From CAYOFK01 sp964403185 (GTDB lineage Bacteria > Bacteroidota > Bacteroidia > Bacteroidales > VadinHA17): a stretch of DNA of 47,136 nucleotides. Under the pieces are notes generated by a model. That model saw only the letters and a list, made by a program, of their open reading frames with translations. It had not been told where the DNA came from and ran no database searches. The position numbers were made by a program, and so were the translations under genes. Each line of letters starts with the position of its first letter. The first letter of the stretch is position 1. Positions 27,077 to 35,785 of this stretch are shown here, in pieces. Location of the stretch: the NCBI GenBank assembly GCA_964403185.1, contig CAYOFK010000002.1, positions 1 through 47,136 of the forward strand. The letters run 5' to 3'.

Positions 27077-28048
27077 TTAAAAGAATGCCATCAGCAAGGC
27101 GTCATCATCAGGGGAGATATCCGACTGAACCTGACTCATAATTGCCTTAATAATATGTGGAAGATGAGGTTGTCCGCGCAGGCCGGTCTCAATCATTGAA
27201 AGATCACCGGCTGGTAACCGGTCGCCCGTGATATGGATGTAATGGATACTGCCTTTTTCAACCTTCAGGTGAATCCTGAGAGATCCATCAGAAAAAGAGC
27301 TGGTTTTTCTAAACTCATACTTCGGGGAGTATCCGTAGATCCATTCTTCTGTTTTATATTTATTTTCCGACAGGTTTTTTATTTTCTGTACTTCCCCTTT
27401 ACTGAAATGACGTCGCTTTGATCCGGGTGCATGTTCCATTATAAAGTTCATAAACCGGTCCGCAAACAATTGAATATCCATCTGTTCTTCCAGGTGTTCT
27501 GAAATATTGGTCACTTTACTTCGAACAGATTTTACGGCTTTGTCTGTGTAAACTCCCGGCTGAACCTCAATGGCTTTCCCAAGTATTGTAAGATCGGATG
27601 AAAAGAGGAGCGTACCATGGTGCATCACCCGGTTTTTATAAACATGTTCGGCATTGCCCGATATTTTTTCCCCCTTGCAGGTGATGCTGTTATGGCCCTC
27701 AAATTTTGTTTCAAGTCCCAGGCTTTCCAGAAAAGACCGTACCGGACCGGTATATTTCTTAAAATCAACCTGTTTACCTTCCCGCCCCTGTTTAATAAAA
27801 GTAAAATTCAGATTTCCCTCATCCTGGTAAACTGTTCCGCCGCCTGACAACCGCCGGGCCAGCTTTATTCTGTTCTTTCTGACAAAGTCCATGTTGACTT
27901 CGGCAAAAGCATTTTGATGTTTCCCAATGATGATGGAAGGGGTGTTTTTCCAAAGCATAAAAACATCATCCTCATAGTTTTTAAACAGATACTCCTCTGC
28001 CGCCAGGTTAAAGTAACAATCCATATTATCATTTTGTATGCAGACCAT
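27077..28048 (-). CDS. lplA: Lipoate-protein ligase
   Basis: The 323-residue protein attaches free lipoate to the E2 and GcvH proteins using ATP. It has the family N-terminus (DCYFNLAAEEYLF), the substrate-pocket segment ARRLSGGGTVYQDEGNLNF and the downstream ISGNAEHVYKNRVMHHGTLLF, followed by the C-terminal accessory domain. Together with LipA and LipB encoded 10 kb away, the organism has both scavenging and synthesis routes. It is a stand-alone gene bordered by long non-coding stretches on both sides. Confidence 0.92.
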   Translation of the reverse strand: MVCIQNDNMDCYFNLAAEEYLFKNYEDDVFMLWKNTPSIIIGKHQNAFAEVNMDFVRKNRIKLARRLSGGGTVYQDEGNLNFTFIKQGREGKQVDFKKYTGPVRSFLESLGLETKFEGHNSITCKGEKISGNAEHVYKNRVMHHGTLLFSSDLTILGKAIEVQPGVYTDKAVKSVRSKVTNISEHLEEQMDIQLFADRFMNFIMEHAPGSKRRHFSKGEVQKIKNLSENKYKTEEWIYGYSPKYEFRKTSSFSDGSLRIHLKVEKGSIHYIHITGDRLPAGDLSMIETGLRGQPHLPHIIKAIMSQVQSDISPDDDALLMAFF

Positions 28049-28339
28049 GGGATGAAGCAGTTTTAACTATCAGCAGACACCTTCTTTTTCTACAAATAAT
28101 TGGAATCTCAATCAGTTATGTCCGGTAAAAGTTGAGTTAAGTAAAAGTAGAATTAAAAACAGAGAAATTTCCATTGCTAAAGAAAACTTCTATTGGGACT
28201 CCCAGGCTCTGTAAGATGGTGGAGGCCACGAATGCACGAATGGTTTTTTGCCAGATTGACATTTACCGGTCGGACCGGGGCACTCCGCGAATGAGGTAGC
28301 TGGCGGTTTTAACCACCTCCCCCTCGTTTCACTCGGGTA

Positions 28340-28481
28340 GAGGGTGTCCAAAAATTAACTTAGCCACGGATTTCACGAATTAACACGAATTGTTATATGC
28401 ATTATATCAGCAAGTTGCATGTTTATTGATTAGTGATATTTGTCCAACATTCGTGCATTAGTGGCAATTTTGGACACCCTC
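28340..28481. mobile_element. 142-bp MITE-like element with perfect 14-bp terminal inverted repeats
   Basis: The element begins with GAGGGTGTCCAAAA (28340-28353) and ends with its exact reverse complement TTTTGGACACCCTC (28468-28481). The match continues inward as ATT/AAT with a one-base bulge. Nested inside are GCCAC (28363) against GTGGC (28461) and CACGAAT (28374, repeated at 28384) against ATTCGTG (28449). There is no coding potential and I see no target-site duplication. A related stretch GCCACGAATGCACGAAT lies about 110 bp upstream. The terminal sequence resembles insertion-sequence ends, which fits a non-autonomous element; the mobilising transposase is not in this window. Confidence 0.55.
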
Positions 28482-28488
28482 AATTCAG

Positions 28489-28614
28489 ACCCTGCTAATG
28501 CATATGGGGCAGGGTGTATGGGAGGCGAAAACCTTCCAGAGTCCGACCATAGGGAGGTCCTGGAAGAGTTAGATCCTGAATCCACGTCCAACTGCTTAGG
28601 CCGCGTTTCAGGAT
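28489..28614. other. Hairpin-rich segment, possible structured RNA
   Basis: Three successive stems lie directly after the MITE-like element: ACCCTGC/GCAGGGT (28489-28515), CTTCCAG/CTGGAAG (28533-28566) and ATCCTGAA/TTCAGGAT (28573-28614). A competing GGGAGG-CGAAAA-CCTTCC hairpin sits between the first and second. The plus-strand open frame across this area has no recognisable protein signal. I cannot match it to a known RNA family. Confidence 0.3.
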
Positions 28615-28693
28615 TACGGTATTCTTGTTTTATTTTAAGCATGCTATCCGCCGCCTGGCGACTCATACATCTCCCTGAAATAGAACGTCTTAA

Positions 28694-28783
28694 GCCCCAA
28701 AGGGGCGTAATATATTAGCCCCGGGCATCGCCCGGGGGTTCCCGGGCAACCGGGAAAACGGTCCGACCCTGATGCCCATCAGA
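28694..28783. repeat. Palindromic-unit cluster A
   Basis: Four short hairpins follow each other: GCCCC-AAA-GGGGC (28694-28706), CCCCGGGC-ATC-GCCCGGGG (28719-28737), TTCCCGG-GCAA-CCGGGAA (28739-28756) and CTGATG-CC-CATCAG (28770-28783). The first two stem types recur in other intergenic clusters of this window. The cluster ends 9 bp from the 3' end of the PAP2 gene and may act as its terminator. Confidence 0.6.
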
Positions 28784-28791
28784 AGAAATAG

Positions 28792-29391
28792 TCATGCCGG
28801 ACCGGAAATACGCTTTTGTCTGACATTTTCGCGGGAGAACAACGCATCGAAATAAAAGAAAAGTTTGTAAACACCATAACCTACACCTGCACCAAATAAA
28901 GCTCCCACCAGCACATCGCCCGGGTAGTGTACTCCCAGGTAGATCCTGCTGTAGCCAATGACAAAAGCCCATATGAAGATGAACCATGCATAGTATTTAT
29001 TTTTCAGGAATCCCGTGGTCAGCATGGCAATACCAAAGGTGTTGGCAGCATGTGAGGATACAAAGCCATACAAGCCCCCGCAATGACCGTTCACCAGGTG
29101 GACCAGGTGCTGAATATCCGGACTGTGACAAGGCCGGAGACGCTCGAACACATCTTTAAAAAGGTGCACCGATAACTGATCGGTGGCTGTTACGCATAAG
29201 GCAATGGCCAGGATGATCCAGGGCATCCGCCATTTGTATGTATATCCCATCCAGGCCAGTATCAGGACATAAAGAAAGATCCAGGAGGTTTTACCACTGA
29301 TCCAAAACATCACCCCGTCTATGAAATCCGAGTGTAATCCATTCAGGAACAGAAACACTGCTTTGTCAATATGGTCCAGCCATTCAATCAT
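28792..29391 (-). CDS. PAP2-family membrane phosphatase
   Basis: The 199-residue protein has about five membrane helices and the three phosphatase motifs: KDVFERLRP (K79 to P87), SSHAAN (about 112-117, replacing the usual PSGH start) and SRIYLGVHYPGD (148-159) with the catalytic His155. Likely substrates are undecaprenyl pyrophosphate or lipid phosphates, as in other PAP2 enzymes; which one cannot be told. The gene follows ObgE with an 11-nt gap on the same strand. The C-terminal tail is short and basic. Confidence 0.9.
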   Translation of the reverse strand: MIEWLDHIDKAVFLFLNGLHSDFIDGVMFWISGKTSWIFLYVLILAWMGYTYKWRMPWIILAIALCVTATDQLSVHLFKDVFERLRPCHSPDIQHLVHLVNGHCGGLYGFVSSHAANTFGIAMLTTGFLKNKYYAWFIFIWAFVIGYSRIYLGVHYPGDVLVGALFGAGVGYGVYKLFFYFDALFSRENVRQKRISGPA

Positions 29392-29402
29392 CCGGATATT
29401 TT

Positions 29403-30401
29403 TTACATAAATCCTTTATTAAGTTCGGTCCAGATCATGTCCTTCAATTCTGAAATGCCCTCTCCGGTAAGTGATGATATGAAGCACCAGGGCACCTGTG
29501 GCAGTTCTTTCCTGATCTCTGATTTCAATTCTTCATCCAGAAAATCAGATTTTGTAATAGCCAGTATTCGTCTCTTATCAAGCAATTCAGGATTATATTT
29601 ACGCAGTTCCGAACTCAATATCTCATACTCTTTTTTGATGTCATCCGAGTCAGAGGGGATCATGAACAACAGCATTGAGTTGCGTTCAATATGTCTGAGG
29701 AAACGTATGCCCAGGCCTTTCCCTTCATGAGCTCCTTCAATTATTCCGGGAATATCTGCCATCACAAATGATTTGTGATCGCGGTACGACACCATGCCCA
29801 GATTGGGGACCAGGGTAGTAAAAGGATAGTCAGCAATTTTCGGTTTTGCAGCCGATATCCTTGACAATAATGTGGATTTCCCGGCATTCGGGAATCCAAC
29901 CAGGCCCACGTCGGCAAGGATCTTCAGTTCAAGAACATACCAGCCTTCAATGGCGGGTTCTCCTGGTTGTGCATATCTTGGGGTTTGGTTTGTGGCAGAT
30001 TTAAAATGAACATTTCCGAGGCCTCCCCGGCCCCCTTTCACAAGGATCTTCTTTTCATCATGTTCAATGATCTCACACAATGCCTCACCGGTTTCAGCGT
30101 CCCTGGCAATGGTTCCGAGGGGGACTTCAATAATGGCATCCTTACCATCTGCTCCGGTTTTTAACGAAGCAGAACCATTTTCGCCATGGCCGGCCTTCAC
30201 ATGTTTCCGGTATTTTAAATGGAGCAGGGTCCAGAGTTGCTTGTTACCATGAAGGATCACATCTCCACCTCTTCCGCCATCTCCTCCGTCCGGGCCTCCT
30301 TTTGGCACATATTTTTCACGGTGGAGATGTGCAGATCCGGCTCCGCCTTTTCCCGACTGGCAAAAGATCTTTACATAATCCACAAAGTTTGATCCGGCCA
30401 T
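29403..30401 (-). CDS. obgE: Obg family ribosome-assembly GTPase
   Basis: The 332-residue GTPase begins with the glycine-rich Obg fold (FCQSGKGGAGSAHLHREKY, GGPDGGDGGRGGDVI) and continues with the G domain: G1 GFPNAGKS, G3 DIPGIIEGAHEGKGLG and G4-like ITKSDFLD. The variable C-terminal OCT domain is absent, as in many Bacteroidota. It is essential in most bacteria for 50S assembly and stress control. It is followed by the PAP2 gene and preceded, after a 183-nt AT-rich gap, by adk. Confidence 0.95.
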   Translation of the reverse strand: MAGSNFVDYVKIFCQSGKGGAGSAHLHREKYVPKGGPDGGDGGRGGDVILHGNKQLWTLLHLKYRKHVKAGHGENGSASLKTGADGKDAIIEVPLGTIARDAETGEALCEIIEHDEKKILVKGGRGGLGNVHFKSATNQTPRYAQPGEPAIEGWYVLELKILADVGLVGFPNAGKSTLLSRISAAKPKIADYPFTTLVPNLGMVSYRDHKSFVMADIPGIIEGAHEGKGLGIRFLRHIERNSMLLFMIPSDSDDIKKEYEILSSELRKYNPELLDKRRILAITKSDFLDEELKSEIRKELPQVPWCFISSLTGEGISELKDMIWTELNKGFM

Positions 30402-30508
30402 CTGATTTGATTTTGTGAGGCCTGGTGTGACAATTACTAAATTCCATTACTTATTTCACGTCCTTTTTTCCTTTCTGCGGCGTTAAAATTATTAACCGTA
30501 GCTAAGGC

Positions 30509-30534
30509 TATGCTTGCAAATTTTGCCTTGCATA
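30509..30534. terminator. Hairpin between adk and obgE
   Basis: The sequence TATGC-tt-GCAAA-t-TTTGC-ctt-GCATA forms a two-part stem 51 nt downstream of the adk stop (minus strand). It is AT-rich and without a long T run, so it may be an adk terminator or part of the obgE control region. Confidence 0.3.
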
Positions 30535-30584
30535 AAGAAAAAAATATCATAAAATATTAGTGACACAATTTAATAATTACCACA

Positions 30585-31160
30585 CTAGGCAATGCTTCTT
30601 TCAATGGTGTCACAGATCCTTTTGAAAATATCTTCAATGCCTCCCTTTCCATCCACAGAGATAAATTTGTGCATCATTTTATAAAATTCTATTATGGGGG
30701 CAGATTGTTTATGATACACTTCGATGCGTTTTTCTATAACACTCCTTTCATCATCCGGTCGTCCGGAATTCTCGCCGCGCTTCAGTATTCTTGTTATCAG
30801 TTCCTCACGTTCCACATTTAAGGCGATCATAAGATTGATGCGCATATCCCGGTCGGTAAGTTCATGTCTCAGAAAGCGTGCCTGGGCCTTGGTTCTCGGG
30901 AAGCCGTCAAATATAAATCCCTTTGACCCCTGGTGCTTATCCAGGTTCTTAATGACCATGGCAATAACATCTTTATCAGGAACCAGTTCTCCACAATCCA
31001 TATATGCCCGGGCCTTCATTCCAAGGTCTGTTTTTCCGGAAATTTCATCTCTTAAAATATCTCCCGTTGAAAAATGGGTGAGCCCGTACTTTTCAATCAG
31101 TTTTTCAGATTGGGTGCCTTTGCCAGAACCCGGAGGGCCAAACAGAACAAGGTTGATCAT
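30585..31160 (-). CDS. adk: Adenylate kinase
   Basis: The 191-residue enzyme interconverts ATP, ADP and AMP. It has the P-loop LFGPPGSGKGTQ (7-18), the AMP-binding THFSTGDILR and the GFPRTKAQA motif; the length and missing zinc LID insert indicate the short-LID form, common in Bacteroidota. Its ATG overlaps the HPRT stop codon (ATGA), so the two are translationally coupled in a purine salvage/energy operon. Confidence 0.95.
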   Translation of the reverse strand: MINLVLFGPPGSGKGTQSEKLIEKYGLTHFSTGDILRDEISGKTDLGMKARAYMDCGELVPDKDVIAMVIKNLDKHQGSKGFIFDGFPRTKAQARFLRHELTDRDMRINLMIALNVEREELITRILKRGENSGRPDDERSVIEKRIEVYHKQSAPIIEFYKMMHKFISVDGKGGIEDIFKRICDTIERSIA

Positions 31161-31714
31161 GGTTGCTGGAGTTTATCAGTATCTTTTAATGTGTACAGGT
31201 CTTTCAAATTTCTTCCGTACCCTTCGTAATCCAAACCATAGCCAACGATAAATTTATTTGGAATTTCAAGGCCCACATAATCAAGATCAAAATCCATCTT
31301 ATACGCTTCGGGTTTAAAAAACATGGTGGCAATTTTTATAGCTTTGGGCTCATATCCCCTCAACTGCCTGAGTATATGATCCAGGGTTAACCCGGTATCT
31401 ACAATATCTTCAATGATAACCACTGTTTGATCCTTTATATCCTCATTGATACCTATTAACCTTTTAACGTTCCCGCTACTAAGTGTTCCTTCGTATGAGG
31501 CCAGTTTCACAAAGCTTACCCGGCATTCCAGATCAATGAGTTTCAAAATGTCCGAAGCAAACATAAAAGCTCCGTTCAGGATCCCCAGAAAAAAAACATT
31601 CTCACCGCGCAGGGATGCATTCAGTTTGTCAGCCAATGCCCTCACATAGGTTTGGATCTTTTCATGTGTTATGAAAAGTTCAAAGCTTTTGTCATGCAGT
31701 TTTATTTCATTCAT
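31157..31714 (-). CDS. hpt: Hypoxanthine phosphoribosyltransferase
   Basis: The 185-residue enzyme makes IMP/GMP from hypoxanthine/guanine and PRPP. The PRPP motif VVIIEDIVDTGLTL and the substrate loops (FLGILNGAFMFASDIL, KFIVGYGLDYEGYGR) are intact. The frame is open to a TTG at 31756, but the ATG at 31714 (MNEIKLHDKSF) fits the family, and the upstream stretch contains a promoter-like element. The gene is divergent from purE and coupled to adk by a 4-nt overlap. Confidence 0.93.
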   Translation of the reverse strand: MNEIKLHDKSFELFITHEKIQTYVRALADKLNASLRGENVFFLGILNGAFMFASDILKLIDLECRVSFVKLASYEGTLSSGNVKRLIGINEDIKDQTVVIIEDIVDTGLTLDHILRQLRGYEPKAIKIATMFFKPEAYKMDFDLDYVGLEIPNKFIVGYGLDYEGYGRNLKDLYTLKDTDKLQQP

Positions 31715-31753
31715 GAGCTTCAGGGATGTGTCGCAGAATTCAGGTCGAAAATA

Positions 31754-31774
31754 CAAATATTCTATATAACTTTG
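31754..31774. promoter_or_regulatory. Back-to-back -7 elements for hpt-adk and purE
   Basis: On the plus strand TAACTTTG (31767-31774) matches TAnnTTTG exactly and lies about 38 nt before the purE ATG. On the minus strand AATATTTG (31761-31754) matches 7 of 8 positions and lies about 40 nt before the hpt ATG. The two purine genes would thus be read from divergent, closely packed promoters. Confidence 0.5.
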
Positions 31775-31812
31775 AAGTCCATAAAATCATAAACCGAACA
31801 ATATTTACAAAC

Positions 31813-32319
31813 ATGGTAGCAAAAGTCAGCATCATCATGGGGAGCACTTCCGATCTGCCGGTAATGGAACAGGCGGCAAAAGTATTGAATGAATTGCAGA
31901 TCCCTTTTGAAATAAATGCCCTTTCTGCACACAGAACACCCGAAAAAGTTGAAACCTTTGCAAAATCCTCCCGCAATAAAGGCATTCAGGTCATTATTGC
32001 CGGAGCCGGAATGGCGGCACACCTCCCCGGTGTGATCGCCTCTATGACCACCCTCCCGGTCATTGGCGTACCCATAAAGGCTACTTTGGAGGGTATGGAT
32101 GCCCTGCTTTCGATTGTTCAGATGCCTCCCGGCATCCCGGTGGCTTCGGTTGGTATCAATGCTGCCCGGAATGCCGGGATACTGGCTGCCCAAATGCTGG
32201 CCCTGACCGACGAGGACCTTCACAAGCGGTTTTCCAGGTTTAAGGAATCCCTTAAGAAAAAAGTGGTTCAGGCAAACCAGGACCTGAAAGACCTGAAATT
32301 CGAATACAGGATATCTTGA
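31813..32319 (+). CDS. purE: N5-carboxyaminoimidazole ribonucleotide mutase
   Basis: The 168-residue product is the class I PurE of de novo purine synthesis. Conserved features are MGSTSDLPVMEQA, SAHRTPE, the glycine-rich AGAGMAAHLPGVIAS and the region around VIGVPIKATLEGMDALLSI. The ATG at 31813 gives the normal length; in-frame codons upstream precede the promoter element and are not needed. purK is not adjacent. Sixty nucleotides downstream begins an outer-membrane gene. Confidence 0.95.
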   Translation: MVAKVSIIMGSTSDLPVMEQAAKVLNELQIPFEINALSAHRTPEKVETFAKSSRNKGIQVIIAGAGMAAHLPGVIASMTTLPVIGVPIKATLEGMDALLSIVQMPPGIPVASVGINAARNAGILAAQMLALTDEDLHKRFSRFKESLKKKVVQANQDLKDLKFEYRIS

Positions 32320-32379
32320 CTTTTAGAAGATTTTTCAGTAAATTGAAAAAGAATCCTAATTTTATTCCGGCTTCTGCGA

Positions 32380-33216
32380 ATGATCCCTTCAAAAACTGGA
32401 ATAGTTTGTTTTCTCCTGATATTTTGTTTCTTTCTTGCATCAATCAGGTCACTTTCAACGGAAAACTATCTTTCCGGAAGCCGGTTTGCAGGCATGGCCA
32501 ATGCCTCGGTGATGATCCCGGACGTTTGGTCGGCATTTCACAACCAGGCCGGCCTGGGATTTCTTCAATACACCAGCCTCTCGGTACACCATGAAAACAG
32601 ATTTATTTTACCACAATACGGGTTGAGTGCACTTGCACTTGCAGTACCAACGAAACCTGGGACCCTGGGGGCTTCTTTTTCATATTTCGGATACTCTCAA
32701 TACCACGAATTAAAAGCAGGACTATCCTTCAGCAGGCAGTTTTTTAAGAACTATTCCTTTGGTGTGCAGGTGAATTACCACAGTGTTTTTATTTCCCAAA
32801 GTTACGGAAGGGCTTTGGCTCTGTCTGTTGAGGGAGGGATACTGGCCCAACCCATTGATAACTTGTTTATCGGTGTGCACATCTTTAACCCCACCAAGTC
32901 TGCATACAATAGCCAGGATGACATAGAGAAGCTGCCCGTGATCTTCAGACTTGGCATAGGTTATCATCTGAAGGACCGGATCTGGTTTGGAGTTGAAACT
33001 TTAAAAAGAACCGGCTTCAGGGAAGAATGGAAACTGGGTCTGGAAATTGAGGCCATTCAACACCTGTTTCTCAGGGGAGGATTGGGCAATAACCCATTGC
33101 ATAACACTTTCGGTTTTGGATATTCAGCATTTGGATTTACAGGCGACCTGGCCTTTAGTTTCCACCCGCAACTGGGATTCAGTCCCCATTTCACAATCAC
33201 CTATACTATTAGGTAA
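32380..33216 (+). CDS. PorV/PorQ-like outer-membrane protein
   Basis: The 278-residue protein has a hydrophobic signal segment (IVCFLLIFCFFLASIRSLS) and then the pattern of the PorV/PorQ (UPF0164, FadL-like barrel) family: GSRFAGMANASVMIPDVWSAF with the typical N-Q-A-G-L-G turn, and repeated beta-strands to the C-terminus. PorQ/PorV-type proteins take part in type IX secretion or cargo anchoring; this one is shorter than PorV, so assignment to a specific member is not made. It lies 20 nt upstream of the HhH/barrel gene and is probably co-transcribed with it. Confidence 0.72.
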   Translation: MIPSKTGIVCFLLIFCFFLASIRSLSTENYLSGSRFAGMANASVMIPDVWSAFHNQAGLGFLQYTSLSVHHENRFILPQYGLSALALAVPTKPGTLGASFSYFGYSQYHELKAGLSFSRQFFKNYSFGVQVNYHSVFISQSYGRALALSVEGGILAQPIDNLFIGVHIFNPTKSAYNSQDDIEKLPVIFRLGIGYHLKDRIWFGVETLKRTGFREEWKLGLEIEAIQHLFLRGGLGNNPLHNTFGFGYSAFGFTGDLAFSFHPQLGFSPHFTITYTIR

Positions 33217-33236
33217 AGGAAAACGTCCATCGAAAA

Positions 33237-35345
33237 ATGTTCAGGATTATCGCATACAGCATCAAGAAAGGGAGCATACAGTATATGTTCATTCACGTTT
33301 TGCTGTCAATAAATGTGCTGCTTTCCGGCCAGGAACTTCAGGAAACCTGGGAACTGACTTTTGAAGAGATCGCCGAGTCCCTGACCAGCCAAATGGAAAT
33401 GCAAATTGATTATACCAGCCTGTATGAGCAACTACTTTTCCTTCGTGAAAATCAGGTTCACATAAATATTGCAACTCCGGAAGAACTGAACCGGCTGATC
33501 ATGCTTACGGATTTCCAGGCAGTGAGTCTATACAACTATATCCGCGACCATGGTCCGGTGTTGTCGGAATTTGAACTGCCTTATGTATATGGTTTCAGTG
33601 AAAAAACTGTTGCTTTGGTCTTGCCATTCATTAATTTCAGTAAAACTGTAACCAAAGAACGGATCAGTATTAAAAAAACCCTGGGCCGTGGAAAGCATCA
33701 ATTGTTTCTTCGTGGCCAGGGCATCCTTGAATTACAGAAAGGGTACATAAACAAACCCGACTCCTCCGGACTCCCTGGAGATCCGGCATACCTGGGTTCT
33801 CCTGTAAAGTTTTACACGCGATATGGATTCTCATTCAACAACCGCATTCAAATGGGAATAACAGCCGAGAAGGACCAGGGGGAGACCTTCTTTAAGAAAC
33901 CCAATGGATATGGATACGATTTTTATTCGGGATTTATCCTGATCCGTTCCCTCTGGAAATTCAAAAGCATCATTGCCGGAGATTATGAGCCGCGGTTTGG
34001 CCAGGGACTGACCCTGTGGTCGGGCCTGAGCTTTGGAAAATCTCCCGAAATTCTGCTTATTGAGAAAAGAGAGAACCGGATCAGAAAATATACCTCAACC
34101 AACGAGAACATGTTTTTCAGGGGTGTGGCTGCAACCATCGATCTGGGAATGCCGGAAATTACATTTTTTTTCTCATCAAAAAAAATCGATGCTAATATTC
34201 TCAGTCCGGACTCCGTGATCCGGAAAGATCCGGGAGTCAGCAGCATGCTTGAGACCGGCATCCATGCAACCTCAACCCAAATTGAAGACCGCAGGGTTTT
34301 GCCGGAGACCCTGTATGGAATGAATGTCAGTTTCAGGAAAAACAATTTCACAGTTGGAGGCACTTATTTGGGTTTTCAATACGGTTATCCGGTTGCTGAA
34401 GGAAAGCAACCCTATGAAATGTTCGATTTTGTGGGCAAACGGGGGCAAAAAGCCGGACTGGATTATAAATATGTATTCAATAAAGGAGCCTTGTTCGGGG
34501 AGGTCTCCCATAGCTTTGGAAAGGGTTGGGCCACCCTGCAGGGAGGGCATTTCTATATCTCTGAGGAGGTGACCCTTTCGGTGTTATATAGATATTATGC
34601 CAGGGATTTTATTCCCTTATACAGTCAGGCATTTGGCGAGAATTCAAAAAATCAGAATGAAAATGGCTGGTATACCGGAGTCCGTATCTCCCCGTTCAGA
34701 AATTGGAGTTTTTCCGGTTATGTCGATATTTTTAATTTCCCATGGCTGAAATGGAGTACCAACGCACCTTCCAATGGATGGGAATACCTGCTTCAGGCCG
34801 ACTTTAATCCGGATGAGAAGATTGGAATGTATTGGCGTGTCAGGAAAAAACAAAAACAAATAAATCTCGACGATGCCCTTAGTATTGCCAGGCAATCCGA
34901 CTGTCAAAAACTATGGATCCGCTACCAGGTCGCCTATCGTGCAGGTTCTTCCCTGGAGTTCAGAAACCGTGTTGAGTGGGTTGGCTATAAAACAGAAACC
35001 GGCAGGGAGCAGGGATACCTGATATACCAGGATGTCCTGTACCGGCCTCAGGCCTTTCCACTTGACTTGTCATTCCGGTTTGCCTTATTTGAAACAGACA
35101 GTTATGACACCCGGCTGTATGCCTATGAAAATGATGTACTTTACGCATTTTCCATCCCTCCGTACTTTGGCCGGGGAACAAAAATCTATCTGATGGCCCA
35201 TACGGAACTCATGAACCATGTGGATATCTGGATTCGTCTTGCCAGAACCGGTTATGACGACCGGGAGGAGGTGGGATCGGGATTGGATGCCATTCATGGC
35301 AGCCACAAAACAGAACTGAAGATCCAGGTAAGATTGAAGTTCTAG
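33237..35345 (+). CDS. Helix-hairpin-helix (ComEA-like) outer-membrane protein
   Basis: The 702-residue protein has a hydrophobic N-terminal segment (alternative start ATG at 33285, giving a cleaner signal peptide MFIHVLLSINVLLSG). Residues about 60-130 hold ComEA-type HhH motifs (VHINIATPEELNRLIML, ELPYVYGFSEKTVALVLPFI). The rest is a long barrel-like region with alternating Y/F/W-rich strands ending KIQVRLKF. Such HhH-barrel proteins are widespread in Bacteroidota; whether they bind DNA is not established. It follows the PorV/PorQ-like gene by 20 nt and is followed by a strong hairpin. Confidence 0.75.
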   Translation: MFRIIAYSIKKGSIQYMFIHVLLSINVLLSGQELQETWELTFEEIAESLTSQMEMQIDYTSLYEQLLFLRENQVHINIATPEELNRLIMLTDFQAVSLYNYIRDHGPVLSEFELPYVYGFSEKTVALVLPFINFSKTVTKERISIKKTLGRGKHQLFLRGQGILELQKGYINKPDSSGLPGDPAYLGSPVKFYTRYGFSFNNRIQMGITAEKDQGETFFKKPNGYGYDFYSGFILIRSLWKFKSIIAGDYEPRFGQGLTLWSGLSFGKSPEILLIEKRENRIRKYTSTNENMFFRGVAATIDLGMPEITFFFSSKKIDANILSPDSVIRKDPGVSSMLETGIHATSTQIEDRRVLPETLYGMNVSFRKNNFTVGGTYLGFQYGYPVAEGKQPYEMFDFVGKRGQKAGLDYKYVFNKGALFGEVSHSFGKGWATLQGGHFYISEEVTLSVLYRYYARDFIPLYSQAFGENSKNQNENGWYTGVRISPFRNWSFSGYVDIFNFPWLKWSTNAPSNGWEYLLQADFNPDEKIGMYWRVRKKQKQINLDDALSIARQSDCQKLWIRYQVAYRAGSSLEFRNRVEWVGYKTETGREQGYLIYQDVLYRPQAFPLDLSFRFALFETDSYDTRLYAYENDVLYAFSIPPYFGRGTKIYLMAHTELMNHVDIWIRLARTGYDDREEVGSGLDAIHGSHKTELKIQVRLKF

Positions 35346-35382
35346 GAACCACTGTCATAACAATCTGCCGGATGTTTGAATG

Positions 35383-35420
35383 AACCGCTAAGCGCTTTGG
35401 AGGCGCTAAGCGGTTTTATT
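35383..35420 (+). terminator. Intrinsic terminator after the purE-HhH block
   Basis: The stem AACCGCT-A-AGCGC pairs with GCGCT-A-AGCGGTT around a 7-nt loop (12 paired positions with one A-A mismatch) and is followed by TTATTT. It starts 38 nt after the stop of the HhH gene. The form is typical of Bacteroidota terminators. Confidence 0.75.
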
Positions 35421-35431
35421 TGACTTCCGGT

Positions 35432-35579
35432 ACCCCGGGCGATGCCCGGGGTTATTACCTTCCGCCCCGATAGGGCTGGGTGCGGCCGGCAATCAGACTC
35501 AGGTTCAATCTTTTGCAGTAGTGGGGGAAAACAACCGCGAAGTGGTTGCATGTGAATAACCCCGGGTTTCAACCCGGGG
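35432..35579. repeat. Palindromic-unit cluster B
   Basis: The gap between the terminator and recJ holds four hairpins: ACCCCGGGC-GAT-GCCCGGGGT (35432-35452), GCCC-CGATA-GGGC (35464-35476), CAACCGC-GAA-GTGGTTG (35532-35548) and CCCCGGGT-TTCA-ACCCGGGG (35560-35579). These belong to the same stem families as clusters A and E. From 35580 to recJ I see no further gene or structure. Confidence 0.6.
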
Positions 35580-35785
35580 GTCGGGGCATCGCAACAAGCA
35601 GGTTTTGGCGGGGATTTTGCCCGGTGCAGGGATGGTGCGATGGATTGCAAAATCTGTGACAAAACCGGAAGGCGGGGAATGCCGGCGTTTTGCAGAAATA
35701 CACCGGAAGAAATTATTAACCCTCCTGACCGTTAAAAAGCAGCTTAAACCTGGCATTCTACCACCCAAATCATACCGTTCCGTTA

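Noticed and set aside
28356..28395. Stretch resembling the 'cacggatttcacgaattaac' sequence seen between genes of many bacteria, often near GxxExxY genes
   Set aside because: No GxxExxY-type gene or fragment is present here; the stretch is explained as the inner part of the inverted-repeat element.
28430..28718. 92-codon open frame on the plus strand
   Set aside because: It runs through the MITE-like end, three hairpins and a palindrome cluster, has no recognisable domain and no start signal; it is best explained as an accidental frame in repeat DNA.
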